64,000 nucleotides of DNA from Nitrospirota bacterium (GTDB lineage Bacteria > Nitrospirota > UBA9217). Positions 7,181 to 14,673 of this stretch are shown here, piece by piece. The number at the start of each line of letters is the position of its first letter. Position 1 is the first letter of the stretch. A program made the translations under genes and the position numbers. The stretch covers positions 1 through 64,000 of the forward strand of contig JAOUEV010000003.1 in the NCBI GenBank assembly GCA_029858565.1, read 5' to 3'. The notes under the pieces are model-generated. The model did not search any database. It saw only the letters and a program-made list of their open reading frames with translations, and was not told where the DNA came from.

Positions 7181-9753
7181 TGAGGCGCGGGCACGGGTAC
7201 GCTATGGGCATATTGTTTCCCCTGAAAATCAAGATCATCGTGCTGATCCTCCTTCTTGCGCTCATGTCGGGAGGGTACGCATGGTATCACTATACCGACA
7301 TCGTAGAACATGATACCCGGCATTCGCGCATACTGGCACGCGAGGTGACTGCCGACGCGGCGCGAATGCTTGATGAACTTGTCGACCGCACGTTCACGCT
7401 GCTGCGGGCGGTTGCCCGGCATCCCTCGGTGATCGGCCATGACAGCATGGCAAGCCATCGCCTGTTTGTCGATCTGCTCGGCGCGGAGCCGCATCTGCTG
7501 AATGTTATTGCCGTGGATGCAAAGGGCCGCATGTTCGGCAGCGCGGTCCGTCCCCATGCAGCGCAGATGCTGAACCACGGGGATTCGCCGTGGTTCCGAC
7601 AGGCGCTCAAGGGTCCTTTTACGGGCGGTTATCACCGCTCGCGGTTGTCCGAATCAAAGACCGTTATGGTCGCCCTGCCGGTCCGCGACAAAGCAGGCAG
7701 GGTCGCGGGGGCCGTTGCCGCGCCCCTGAACCTTGACAGCGTCGGCGGCGCGCTGAAGACAAAACTCTGGCTGCCCGCAGGCGCTATTCTGCACGTCCTT
7801 GACAACCAGGGCAACATGCTCATTGATACTGAAGAAAAAGGCCCCGGCGATCACAGCATCCCGGTCAATGCCGCCTCGTCCGAAGGGACGATCGAGAATG
7901 ACAGAAACGGCGTACCGCATCTTCTGACCGCTGTTGACACAACCGCGGGCGGGTGGAAGGTCATCATGGCCATCCCGCTCACCGTGGTATATCAGGACGC
8001 CCATGCCTTTGGAAAACGGTTCATCGCGGTCTTCCTTGTCTTGACGTTCGCGTCTCTTACCGCGGGCCTGCTCTTCGCGGAACGGGTCGGAAAGCGGCTC
8101 GCGGAAGTGACGAAGGGGATGCAGCAGATGGAGCAGGGGAACCTGACCGCACGGATCCATTCCGAGGGAAACGACGAACTGCACGCCATCGCCGTACAGT
8201 TCAACGCCATGGCGGACGCCCGGAACCGCGCCGAGGAGGCGCTCAAGGAAACCATGGCCGCGGTCTCCGAGGAAAAAACCAGGACCCAGGAGATCCTCGA
8301 ATCCATCCCCGATGCGATCAGCATCCAGGATACGCAGTTCCGGGTGTTGTACCAGAACGCCGCGCACAAGCAGATCTTGGGCGACCGCACCGGGGAGTTC
8401 TGCTACCAGGCGTACGAGCGGAACGACGGGGTCTGCGACGGCTGCGGGCTCGCCATGGCATTCCGGGACGGGAAGCCCCATGTCGTCGTCCGGTCCGTGC
8501 CGATCGAGGGGCGGGGCATGGTGCATGTCGAGATCGCCACGACGCCGCTCCGGGACGGAGCGGGCAGGATCATGGCCGGCATCGAAGTGGCGCGGGACAT
8601 TACCGGGCGTATGCACATGGAGGCCGAACGCGAACGGCTCATCGGGGAACTGCAGAACCATGTCGAGCAGATATCCCGCGCCAAGAGGGAGTGGCAGGCC
8701 ACCTTTGACGCGATCACCGATCCCGTCTCGATCCACGATAGGCAGTTCCGGGTTATCCGGGCCAACCGGGCGTTCTCGCAACTGGCGGGGATCGAAGCAG
8801 CCTCGATCGTCAATCAAAAATGCTATGACATGATGCGTCTTGCCTGCGACCCCTCGAAGAACTGTCCGCACACTGCGACGCTCCAGGGAGTCGTGTCCTG
8901 CTCCCGCGAGGTGCTCGATCCCCGAACGAACCGGTTGTTCCAGATCACGACCTTTCCGTACCACGGCGAGGACGGCGATTTGCTCGGATCGGTGCATATT
9001 GCCAAGGATGTCACGGAGCAGAAGGACCAGGAGCAACGTCTTGCCATGAGCGAGCGTTTCGCCGCGCTCGGACGGATGGCTTCCGGCATCGCCCATGAGA
9101 TCAACAATCCGCTTGCGGCCATATCCGGCTGTGCCGAGGGTCTTCTGAACCGCATGGAGCGGGAAAGCATTGACCCCGAGATGTTCAAACGGTACCTCTC
9201 GATCATCCAGGAGGAGGTCTACCGGTGCAAGAGCATCACCACCAGCATGCTGTCCTTTACGCGCAAGGAGTCCTTTGAACGGAAATTACTGGACCTGCGG
9301 GATGTCGTGCGAAAAGCGACCGAACTGATCGGTTTCCAGGGAGGACTGAAAAGCGCGGAGGTCGTCCAGGAGATCTCCCCGGACCTTCCGCTCATCTACG
9401 GCAGCGAGGGCGAACTCGGGCAGGTCTTTCTCACGCTCCTGACGAACGCGCTCGATGCCATGGACGAGCGCGGGACCGTGACGATCCAGGCGGCCGCGGA
9501 CAACGGCGCCCTCCGGGTGACTGTCCGGGACACCGGTCCCGGGATCGCTCCGGAAGACCTGGGCCGGCTCTTTGAGCCGTTTTTTACGACCAAAACGGGC
9601 AAGGGGGGGAGCGGGCTGGGGCTGTCCATCGCGAATCGGATCATCGCAAATCATCAGGGCGCCCTTACGGTATCGTCAAAACCGGGCGAAGGCGCGGTGT
9701 TCACGCTCACCTTGCCGGTGCCATCAAAGATACGGGAGGAGATCTCCGGATGA
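7180..9753 (+). CDS. Cache-HAMP-PAS-PAS sensor histidine kinase
   Basis: About 857 aa. TM1 (KIKIIVLILLLALMSGG) is followed by a periplasmic dCache-like sensor (about 35-275, with SKTVMVALPVRD typical of Cache), TM2 at about 275-297, HAMP, two PAS domains, HisKA (GIAHEINNPLAAISG) and HATPase (FFEPFFTTKT-like, GLGLSIA). Both PAS domains carry clustered cysteines (CYQAYERNDGVCDGCG, and CYDMM...C...NCPH). The kinase core is a paralogue of the one ending at 6562. The start is uncertain: 7180 makes a TGATG junction with the receiver stop, while 7171 and 7204 are also in frame and none has a good Shine-Dalgarno. The stop overlaps a tiny Cys-rich ORF that has its own strong ribosome site. Confidence 0.88.
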   Translation: MRRGHGYAMGILFPLKIKIIVLILLLALMSGGYAWYHYTDIVEHDTRHSRILAREVTADAARMLDELVDRTFTLLRAVARHPSVIGHDSMASHRLFVDLLGAEPHLLNVIAVDAKGRMFGSAVRPHAAQMLNHGDSPWFRQALKGPFTGGYHRSRLSESKTVMVALPVRDKAGRVAGAVAAPLNLDSVGGALKTKLWLPAGAILHVLDNQGNMLIDTEEKGPGDHSIPVNAASSEGTIENDRNGVPHLLTAVDTTAGGWKVIMAIPLTVVYQDAHAFGKRFIAVFLVLTFASLTAGLLFAERVGKRLAEVTKGMQQMEQGNLTARIHSEGNDELHAIAVQFNAMADARNRAEEALKETMAAVSEEKTRTQEILESIPDAISIQDTQFRVLYQNAAHKQILGDRTGEFCYQAYERNDGVCDGCGLAMAFRDGKPHVVVRSVPIEGRGMVHVEIATTPLRDGAGRIMAGIEVARDITGRMHMEAERERLIGELQNHVEQISRAKREWQATFDAITDPVSIHDRQFRVIRANRAFSQLAGIEAASIVNQKCYDMMRLACDPSKNCPHTATLQGVVSCSREVLDPRTNRLFQITTFPYHGEDGDLLGSVHIAKDVTEQKDQEQRLAMSERFAALGRMASGIAHEINNPLAAISGCAEGLLNRMERESIDPEMFKRYLSIIQEEVYRCKSITTSMLSFTRKESFERKLLDLRDVVRKATELIGFQGGLKSAEVVQEISPDLPLIYGSEGELGQVFLTLLTNALDAMDERGTVTIQAAADNGALRVTVRDTGPGIAPEDLGRLFEPFFTTKTGKGGSGLGLSIANRIIANHQGALTVSSKPGEGAVFTLTLPVPSKIREEISG

Positions 9754-9803
9754 GGAAATTGAACTGCTGGGAACACAAGAACTGCGGCTATCCAAAGCAC
9801 TGA
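9750..9803 (+). pseudogene. Cys-rich mini-ORF, probably a broken CW-motif protein
   Basis: Starting in an ATGA overlap with the kinase stop and preceded by a near-perfect GGAGGAG site, this frame encodes MRKLNCWEHKNCG and then stops after 17 codons. The opening resembles small Cys-rich proteins that begin KKLNCWE-xx-CG and are often found beside sensor kinases. One frame over, about 45 further residues contain CVPC and four more cysteines, so a single indel near 9795 could have broken a longer gene. It could also be a real 17-aa peptide. No function is claimed. Confidence 0.4.
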
Positions 9804-9983
9804 CCTGCGTTCCCTGCCATCTCCGGGAACGAGGTCCTTGCACCCGGGCAAACACCCTGTCTTTGCACCGGGGACCGGATGCAGGGACTCTCTGTGCCCA
9901 TTCCTGCTATACTTACCTAGAAGTAAGCTGTAAAATCCCGGACCGCGACGGCCGCGTTCCGAAACGAGTATTATCTTATCCGT

Positions 9984-11315
9984 ATGTTGCGCTCAACGAT
10001 CACCTCATTGCTACGCGGTTCCCTGCTTGGAAAAGCGGTCCTGGCCGTGACCCTGGCCCTGCTTCCCCCCCTGGTCTCCTATTTTTTCAGTTTCCATTCA
10101 TCGGAAAACTATCTCCGCTCGAACATCCAGAGCAACCTGGCGGTCATCGCGGAATCCTACGAGGCCCAGGTCTACCAGTTCCTGAACCGGTGCCGGACCC
10201 ACGCGGCTGATTTCGCCACCGATCCCGTGGTCCGGTCCCTTCTGACGGATGTCGCGGACGGCGCGCCTGCCCCGAGACAGGCGTTGAACAGACACCTGGT
10301 GTCGTACAAGCTGCCGGTGGACCGGTCCATCCGGGAGATCCGCGTGCTCACCCTGGACGGCAAGGTCGCGGCGTCAACAGATCCCTCCCGCGCCGGACGC
10401 ACCTATGCGGATCAGCCGGAATTCACGGCCGGCAGACGGGAGCTGCATGTCGGCGAGGAGGGGGGGAATCTCTATGCTGCCGCGCCGATCAGTTCCTCGC
10501 GCACCGGCAATATCATCGGCGTCCTGGTCAATGTGATTTCGCTCCAGGACCTGAACAATATCGTGACCGGCCAGTACGGCAGACTGCTGGGCGCTCTCTC
10601 CTGGGACAAGGGGAGGCCGGCAACGCTGGAAATATACCTGGTCAATCGCGATGGCCGCATGCTGACGCGGTTCCTGCATCAGCCTGACGTCGTCGCAAAC
10701 CAGGGTATCCGCACGGCGCCGGTCGATCGCTGTCTTGCTGACCGTGACGAGTTCACCGGGATCTATGAAAATCACCAGGGCGAAGAGGTCGTGGGCGCTT
10801 CCATGTGCTTCCCCGCGCTCCAGTGGACGCTGCTTGTCGAGGCGGATACGGCCGACGTGCTTATGCCGCCGCTCCGTAAGATGCGCAGGAACATGCTGTT
10901 TGCAGCAGTCGCCGTGTTCGGCGTTCTGGCCGGACTGTTCCTCCTCTATTTCCGCACGGTCGTCAGGCCGCTTCGCGCGCTGACCGAAGCATCCCGCAGG
11001 ATCGCCGGCGGCGACTACGCGGTAACGGCGCCGATCGGATCGACCGATGAGATCGGCACACTTGCCGTCGCCTTCAACGAGATGGCGCGGGATATCAAAG
11101 GCCGGACCGAGCTTGTCCGCGCCAGCGAAGAACGGCTCAGGAAGATCCTGAACAATACCAGCGAGATCATCTACAAGGCCTCGCTCGGCGCGGATCCTCT
11201 TGCCGTCCGTTCGAGTTCATCAGCCTCCGGTGCGAATCCATCACAGGCCGGAACGCCGGCGAGTTCCTGGCCGATCCCGGCCTCTGGAGCCGCCTGGTGC
11301 ATCCCGATGATCTGA
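9984..11315 (+). CDS. N-terminal part of frameshifted Cache-HAMP-PAS-GGDEF-EAL gene
   Basis: 443 aa in this frame. TM1 at about 15-37, a periplasmic dCache-like domain at about 45-300 (AASTDPSRAGRTYADQPEF, then YAAAPISSSRTG), TM2 at about 303-325 and HAMP (about 326-378) lead into the first PAS domain (NNTSEIIYKASLGAD). From about codon 405 the frame yields low-complexity Ser/Ala sequence, while the next frame continues a proper PAS (PFEFIS...ESITGRNAGEFL). The real gene therefore very likely runs 9984-13945 (about 1320 aa) with a -1 shift near 11195-11206. This half would be the sensor for cyclic-di-GMP turnover. Whether the shift is a base-calling error or a true mutation cannot be told here. 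Confidence 0.8.
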   Translation: MLRSTITSLLRGSLLGKAVLAVTLALLPPLVSYFFSFHSSENYLRSNIQSNLAVIAESYEAQVYQFLNRCRTHAADFATDPVVRSLLTDVADGAPAPRQALNRHLVSYKLPVDRSIREIRVLTLDGKVAASTDPSRAGRTYADQPEFTAGRRELHVGEEGGNLYAAAPISSSRTGNIIGVLVNVISLQDLNNIVTGQYGRLLGALSWDKGRPATLEIYLVNRDGRMLTRFLHQPDVVANQGIRTAPVDRCLADRDEFTGIYENHQGEEVVGASMCFPALQWTLLVEADTADVLMPPLRKMRRNMLFAAVAVFGVLAGLFLLYFRTVVRPLRALTEASRRIAGGDYAVTAPIGSTDEIGTLAVAFNEMARDIKGRTELVRASEERLRKILNNTSEIIYKASLGADPLAVRSSSSASGANPSQAGTPASSWPIPASGAAWCIPMI

Positions 11316-13945
11316 TCCTGGCGCGGGCAACGACCATGGAGATAATTAACTCCGGCGCTCCCGGGACCCGGACCTACCGGATCCGGCGGAACGGGAGCGG
11401 TGAAGAGGTCTGGATCGAGGACCGGATCGTGCCCGAGATCGGCGACCAGGGCGCGGTGGTGGGATGGTGGGGCGCCGCCCGGGATATCACCGACCACATG
11501 AAGATGCTCGAGTCCCTCCGGCTGCAGACCGCGCGGCTGTCAGAGTCCCAGCGGATCGCTCATCTGGGGACCTGGGAATGGGACATGACCACCAATGAGC
11601 TGTGGTGGTCCGATGAGATCTACAACATCTTCGGTCTCCGCCCCGGCGAATTCCCCGCCACCTACGATGCCTTTCTTGAACGGGTCCATCCCGACGACCG
11701 GACGCTGGTCCGGGACGGCGTGGACCGGGCGATCCTGGACCGGCTGCCCTACGAGCTCGCGCATCGCATCCTGCTGAGCGACGGCACGGTCCTGTTCGTG
11801 CAGGAAAAAGCCAATGTGCGTTATGACATGACGGGCAGGGCCGTCAAGATGGTCGGGACGGTCCAGGACATCACGACGCGCCAACGGATGGAGGACGCGG
11901 TCCGGGAGTCGGAGCAGCGGTTCCGCGCGATCTTCAACAGCGTGCACGACGGGATCCTGGTCATCGACGCCGAGACCCGCAGGTTCTTCCTGGCCAACGA
12001 AACGATCAGCGCCATGCTGGGCTACGATCTCCGGGAGCTGGCGAACCTCGGCATCGAGGATGTCCATCCGGCCGAGGACCTGCCGTCGCTGTTCGGGCAC
12101 CTGGACAAACTGCGGGCCGGCGAAGTCACCGCGGTCAGTGAACTGCGGCTCCGGCGCAGGGATGGAAGCGATTTCTACGCCGATATCGGGGCGACCCCGA
12201 TGACCCTGAACAACCGGAGCTACATCATCGGCGTGTACCGGGACATCACGGAGCAGAAGAAATCGATGGAGGAGCTCCGCATGCTTTCCGCGGTCATCGA
12301 ACACAGCGTGAACGTGGTGTTCATCACCGACCGCGACGGGAACATCGAATACGTCAACCCGACGTTCGAGCGAACCACCGGCTGGACAAAAGAGGAGGCC
12401 ATCGGCCGTAATCCGCGCATCCTCGCGTCCGGCAAGACGACGCGGGCCGAATACGAGGAACTGTGGAACATCATATCGTCGGGCCGCACCTGGCGGGGCG
12501 CGTTCCAGAACCGGAAGAAGGACGGGCAGTACTACTGGGGTAATTCCGTGGTCACGCCGATCTCGAACGAGAAAGGCGAGATCACCCACTTTCTCGCCGT
12601 GCAGGAGGACATCACCGAGCGGAAGATCGCCGAGGACCGGCTCCAGTACCTCGCTGCCTATGACGAGCTGACCGGCCTGCTGAACCGGAGCAGATTCATG
12701 GAAACGCTCCAGGAATGGATCGGCCACCACGCCGTCTATACCGGAGAACGCGGATGCCTGCTGATCATCGACATCGACGACTTCAAGTACATCAACGAAA
12801 CGCGCGGGCATGCCGCGGGCGACGAGATCATCAAGCAGATGGGGCATCATCTTCAGTCCATGCTCGCCGGGATGGAATCATCGCTGCGCAAGGAGGCGGG
12901 CGGTATCCGACTGGCCCGGCTGGGCGGCGACGAGTTCGCCGTGTTCCTGCCCGGCCTTGAAGCGGCCTCGGGCCAGGAAGCGGCGGAGCGGCTGCGCGCT
13001 TCCATCGAACGATTCCGTCCCGTGGAATTGTCGGCGCCGCTCACGGCCAGCATCGGCGCCGTGGTCTACCCGGACAACGGCAGCACGGTCAAGGAGCTGT
13101 TCACCAAGGCGGACGCGGCGCTCTACCGGTCCAAGCGGCTGGCAAAGAACCAGATCCGCTTCTTCCGGGCCGAGGACCACGATCTGGAGTACGCCCACTC
13201 ACGGCTGCGGCAGAAGGAAAGCATCCAGTCCGCGATCGCCGAGGACCGGTTCCTTCCCTGGTTCCAGCCGATCCTCCGGATCAGCGACGGCGTGGTGAGC
13301 CACTACGAAGCCCTTGCCCGGCTCCGGGACCAGGACGGGAAGATCGTCTACCCGGCGGAGTTCATCGACGCCGCCGAGGCGTTCGGCCTTATCGGGACCA
13401 TCGACCGGACAATCGCGGAAAAGACCATGCTGCTCCAGCGGGAATGCGCGAAACGGGGACAGCACCTCCATTTCGGCATGAACCTCTCGGGCAAGGAACT
13501 GGGGGACGAGGAGCTCCTGGCCTACCTGCAGCAGAAGATCAGCGAGACCGGCGCTGATCCGGGGAACCTGATATTTGAGATCACCGAGACCGCGGCGGTC
13601 CACGATCTCGAACGGGCCCGGAAGTTCATCAACTCCCTCAAGTCCACGGGGTGCCGGTTTTCGCTCGACGATTTCGGCGTCGGATTCACCTCGTTCCTCT
13701 ATCTCCGTGAACTGGGCGTGGACTATATCAAGATCGACGGCTCCTTCATCCGGAACCTGCCGCACAGCAGGAACGACCAGCTCTTTGTAAAGGCGATCAT
13801 CGACGTGGCCCGGGGCATGGGCATCAAGACGATCGCCGAGTTCGTGGAGAACGAGGAGATCCTGAACATGCTGCGCGGCCTTGGGGTGGACTACGCCCAG
13901 GGGTACTTCATCGGGAAGCCGATGTCCGGGATCCTGCGTGTGTAG
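11297..13945 (+). CDS. C-terminal part of the same gene: PAS repeats, GGDEF and EAL domains
   Basis: 882 aa from the first in-frame GTG, though the frame is open and PAS-like back to about 11205. It has the rest of PAS1, then three PAS domains (about 75-195, 205-320, 325-440). A diguanylate cyclase domain follows (DELTGLLNR, IDIDDFKYIN, intact RLGGDEF), then an EAL phosphodiesterase (YEALARL, NLSGKEL, FEITET, DDFGVGFTS, KTIAEFVE) to the C-terminus. Both catalytic signatures look intact, so it could make or degrade cyclic-di-GMP. No RxxD inhibitory site precedes GGDEF. The start given is only where the track begins; alone this protein would lack its membrane sensor. See the upstream half for the frameshift. 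Confidence 0.85.
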   Translation: MHPDDLILARATTMEIINSGAPGTRTYRIRRNGSGEEVWIEDRIVPEIGDQGAVVGWWGAARDITDHMKMLESLRLQTARLSESQRIAHLGTWEWDMTTNELWWSDEIYNIFGLRPGEFPATYDAFLERVHPDDRTLVRDGVDRAILDRLPYELAHRILLSDGTVLFVQEKANVRYDMTGRAVKMVGTVQDITTRQRMEDAVRESEQRFRAIFNSVHDGILVIDAETRRFFLANETISAMLGYDLRELANLGIEDVHPAEDLPSLFGHLDKLRAGEVTAVSELRLRRRDGSDFYADIGATPMTLNNRSYIIGVYRDITEQKKSMEELRMLSAVIEHSVNVVFITDRDGNIEYVNPTFERTTGWTKEEAIGRNPRILASGKTTRAEYEELWNIISSGRTWRGAFQNRKKDGQYYWGNSVVTPISNEKGEITHFLAVQEDITERKIAEDRLQYLAAYDELTGLLNRSRFMETLQEWIGHHAVYTGERGCLLIIDIDDFKYINETRGHAAGDEIIKQMGHHLQSMLAGMESSLRKEAGGIRLARLGGDEFAVFLPGLEAASGQEAAERLRASIERFRPVELSAPLTASIGAVVYPDNGSTVKELFTKADAALYRSKRLAKNQIRFFRAEDHDLEYAHSRLRQKESIQSAIAEDRFLPWFQPILRISDGVVSHYEALARLRDQDGKIVYPAEFIDAAEAFGLIGTIDRTIAEKTMLLQRECAKRGQHLHFGMNLSGKELGDEELLAYLQQKISETGADPGNLIFEITETAAVHDLERARKFINSLKSTGCRFSLDDFGVGFTSFLYLRELGVDYIKIDGSFIRNLPHSRNDQLFVKAIIDVARGMGIKTIAEFVENEEILNMLRGLGVDYAQGYFIGKPMSGILRV

Positions 13946-13995
13946 CAGGTTAATTTCCTTCTCACCCTCAAAGAGCAAGGCAATTTGCCCGACAG

Positions 13996-14014
13996 CTCAG
14001 GCACAGTGCCTGAG
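13996..14014. promoter_or_regulatory. 19-bp palindrome, candidate activator (enhancer) site
   Basis: CTCAGGCACAGTGCCTGAG is a perfect palindrome around a central A. It lies about 80-95 bp upstream of the start predicted from the sigma-54 promoter, the usual position of bacterial enhancer-binding protein sites. Confidence 0.5.
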
Positions 14015-14066
14015 AAATCAAATCTTGCCAAAGCGAATATACCCATTAATTCAATCAGATAGATCA

Positions 14067-14082
14067 TGGCATCAAGATTGCT
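14067..14082 (+). promoter_or_regulatory. Sigma-54 promoter of the chemotaxis operon
   Basis: TGGCAT-N5-TTGCT differs from the RpoN consensus at one position and has the invariant GG-N10-GC spacing. The expected start is near 14093, about 60 bases before cheW. It is the only good promoter seen in the 208-bp gap. Confidence 0.65.
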
Positions 14083-14153
14083 AAATATGATGCGTCAAGA
14101 AGAACAAGCGTTCTTAAGGTCCAGAGGAATCCGGGGACGACAGGGAGGATATT

Positions 14154-14636
14154 ATGGCGAAAGATCTGCAATTGGTGGTGTTCAGCACAGGCAAGGAGCT
14201 CTACGGCGTAGCCATACAGGCGGTGCATGAGATCGTGAAGGTGCCAGAGATCACCGAAGTGCCGGACGCGCCGGTCTTTCTCGAAGGCGTGATCAACCTG
14301 CGCGGCAAAATCGTTCCGGTCATCGATCTCCGGAAGCGGCTGCGGCTCGGGACCGGCGAACGGTCAAAATCCACGCGCATCCTGATCATCGAGAACAGCG
14401 GGAAGCGGATCGGGCTGCTGGTGGATGCGGTATCCGAGGTGATCAAGGTCCCGCCCGAGGCGGTGGAGGCGCCGCCCGAGATGATCGCGTCCGTGGGCGT
14501 CGAGTACATCACCGGCGTGGTCAAGTCCGGCAGCCGGCTGATCGTGCTGATCGACCTTGGCCGGGTGCTGAACGTGGAGGATATGAAGAGGGTCGGAACA
14601 ACCGCTGAGCGGATCGCGGAAGCGAGCGCCGCCTAA
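14154..14636 (+). CDS. cheW: CheW chemotaxis coupling protein
   Basis: 160 aa, the usual CheW length: a single SH3-like double-barrel domain that bridges receptors and CheA in cytoplasmic arrays. Typical motifs are LVVFSTGKELYGVAIQAVHEI, the VINLRGKIVPVIDLRKRL loop and the IGLLVDAVSEVIKV strand. GGGAGG precedes the ATG. It is the first gene of the che operon; the MCP follows after 37 bp. Confidence 0.95.
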   Translation: MAKDLQLVVFSTGKELYGVAIQAVHEIVKVPEITEVPDAPVFLEGVINLRGKIVPVIDLRKRLRLGTGERSKSTRILIIENSGKRIGLLVDAVSEVIKVPPEAVEAPPEMIASVGVEYITGVVKSGSRLIVLIDLGRVLNVEDMKRVGTTAERIAEASAA

Positions 14637-14673
14637 GGGCTCGTTCCGGCGATAACTGATCGAGGAGGATGCT

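Noticed and set aside
9572-10210. 212-aa plus ORF spanning kinase end and next gene start
   Set aside because: It overlaps two better genes; only its middle is of interest as the shifted frame of the Cys-rich mini-ORF.
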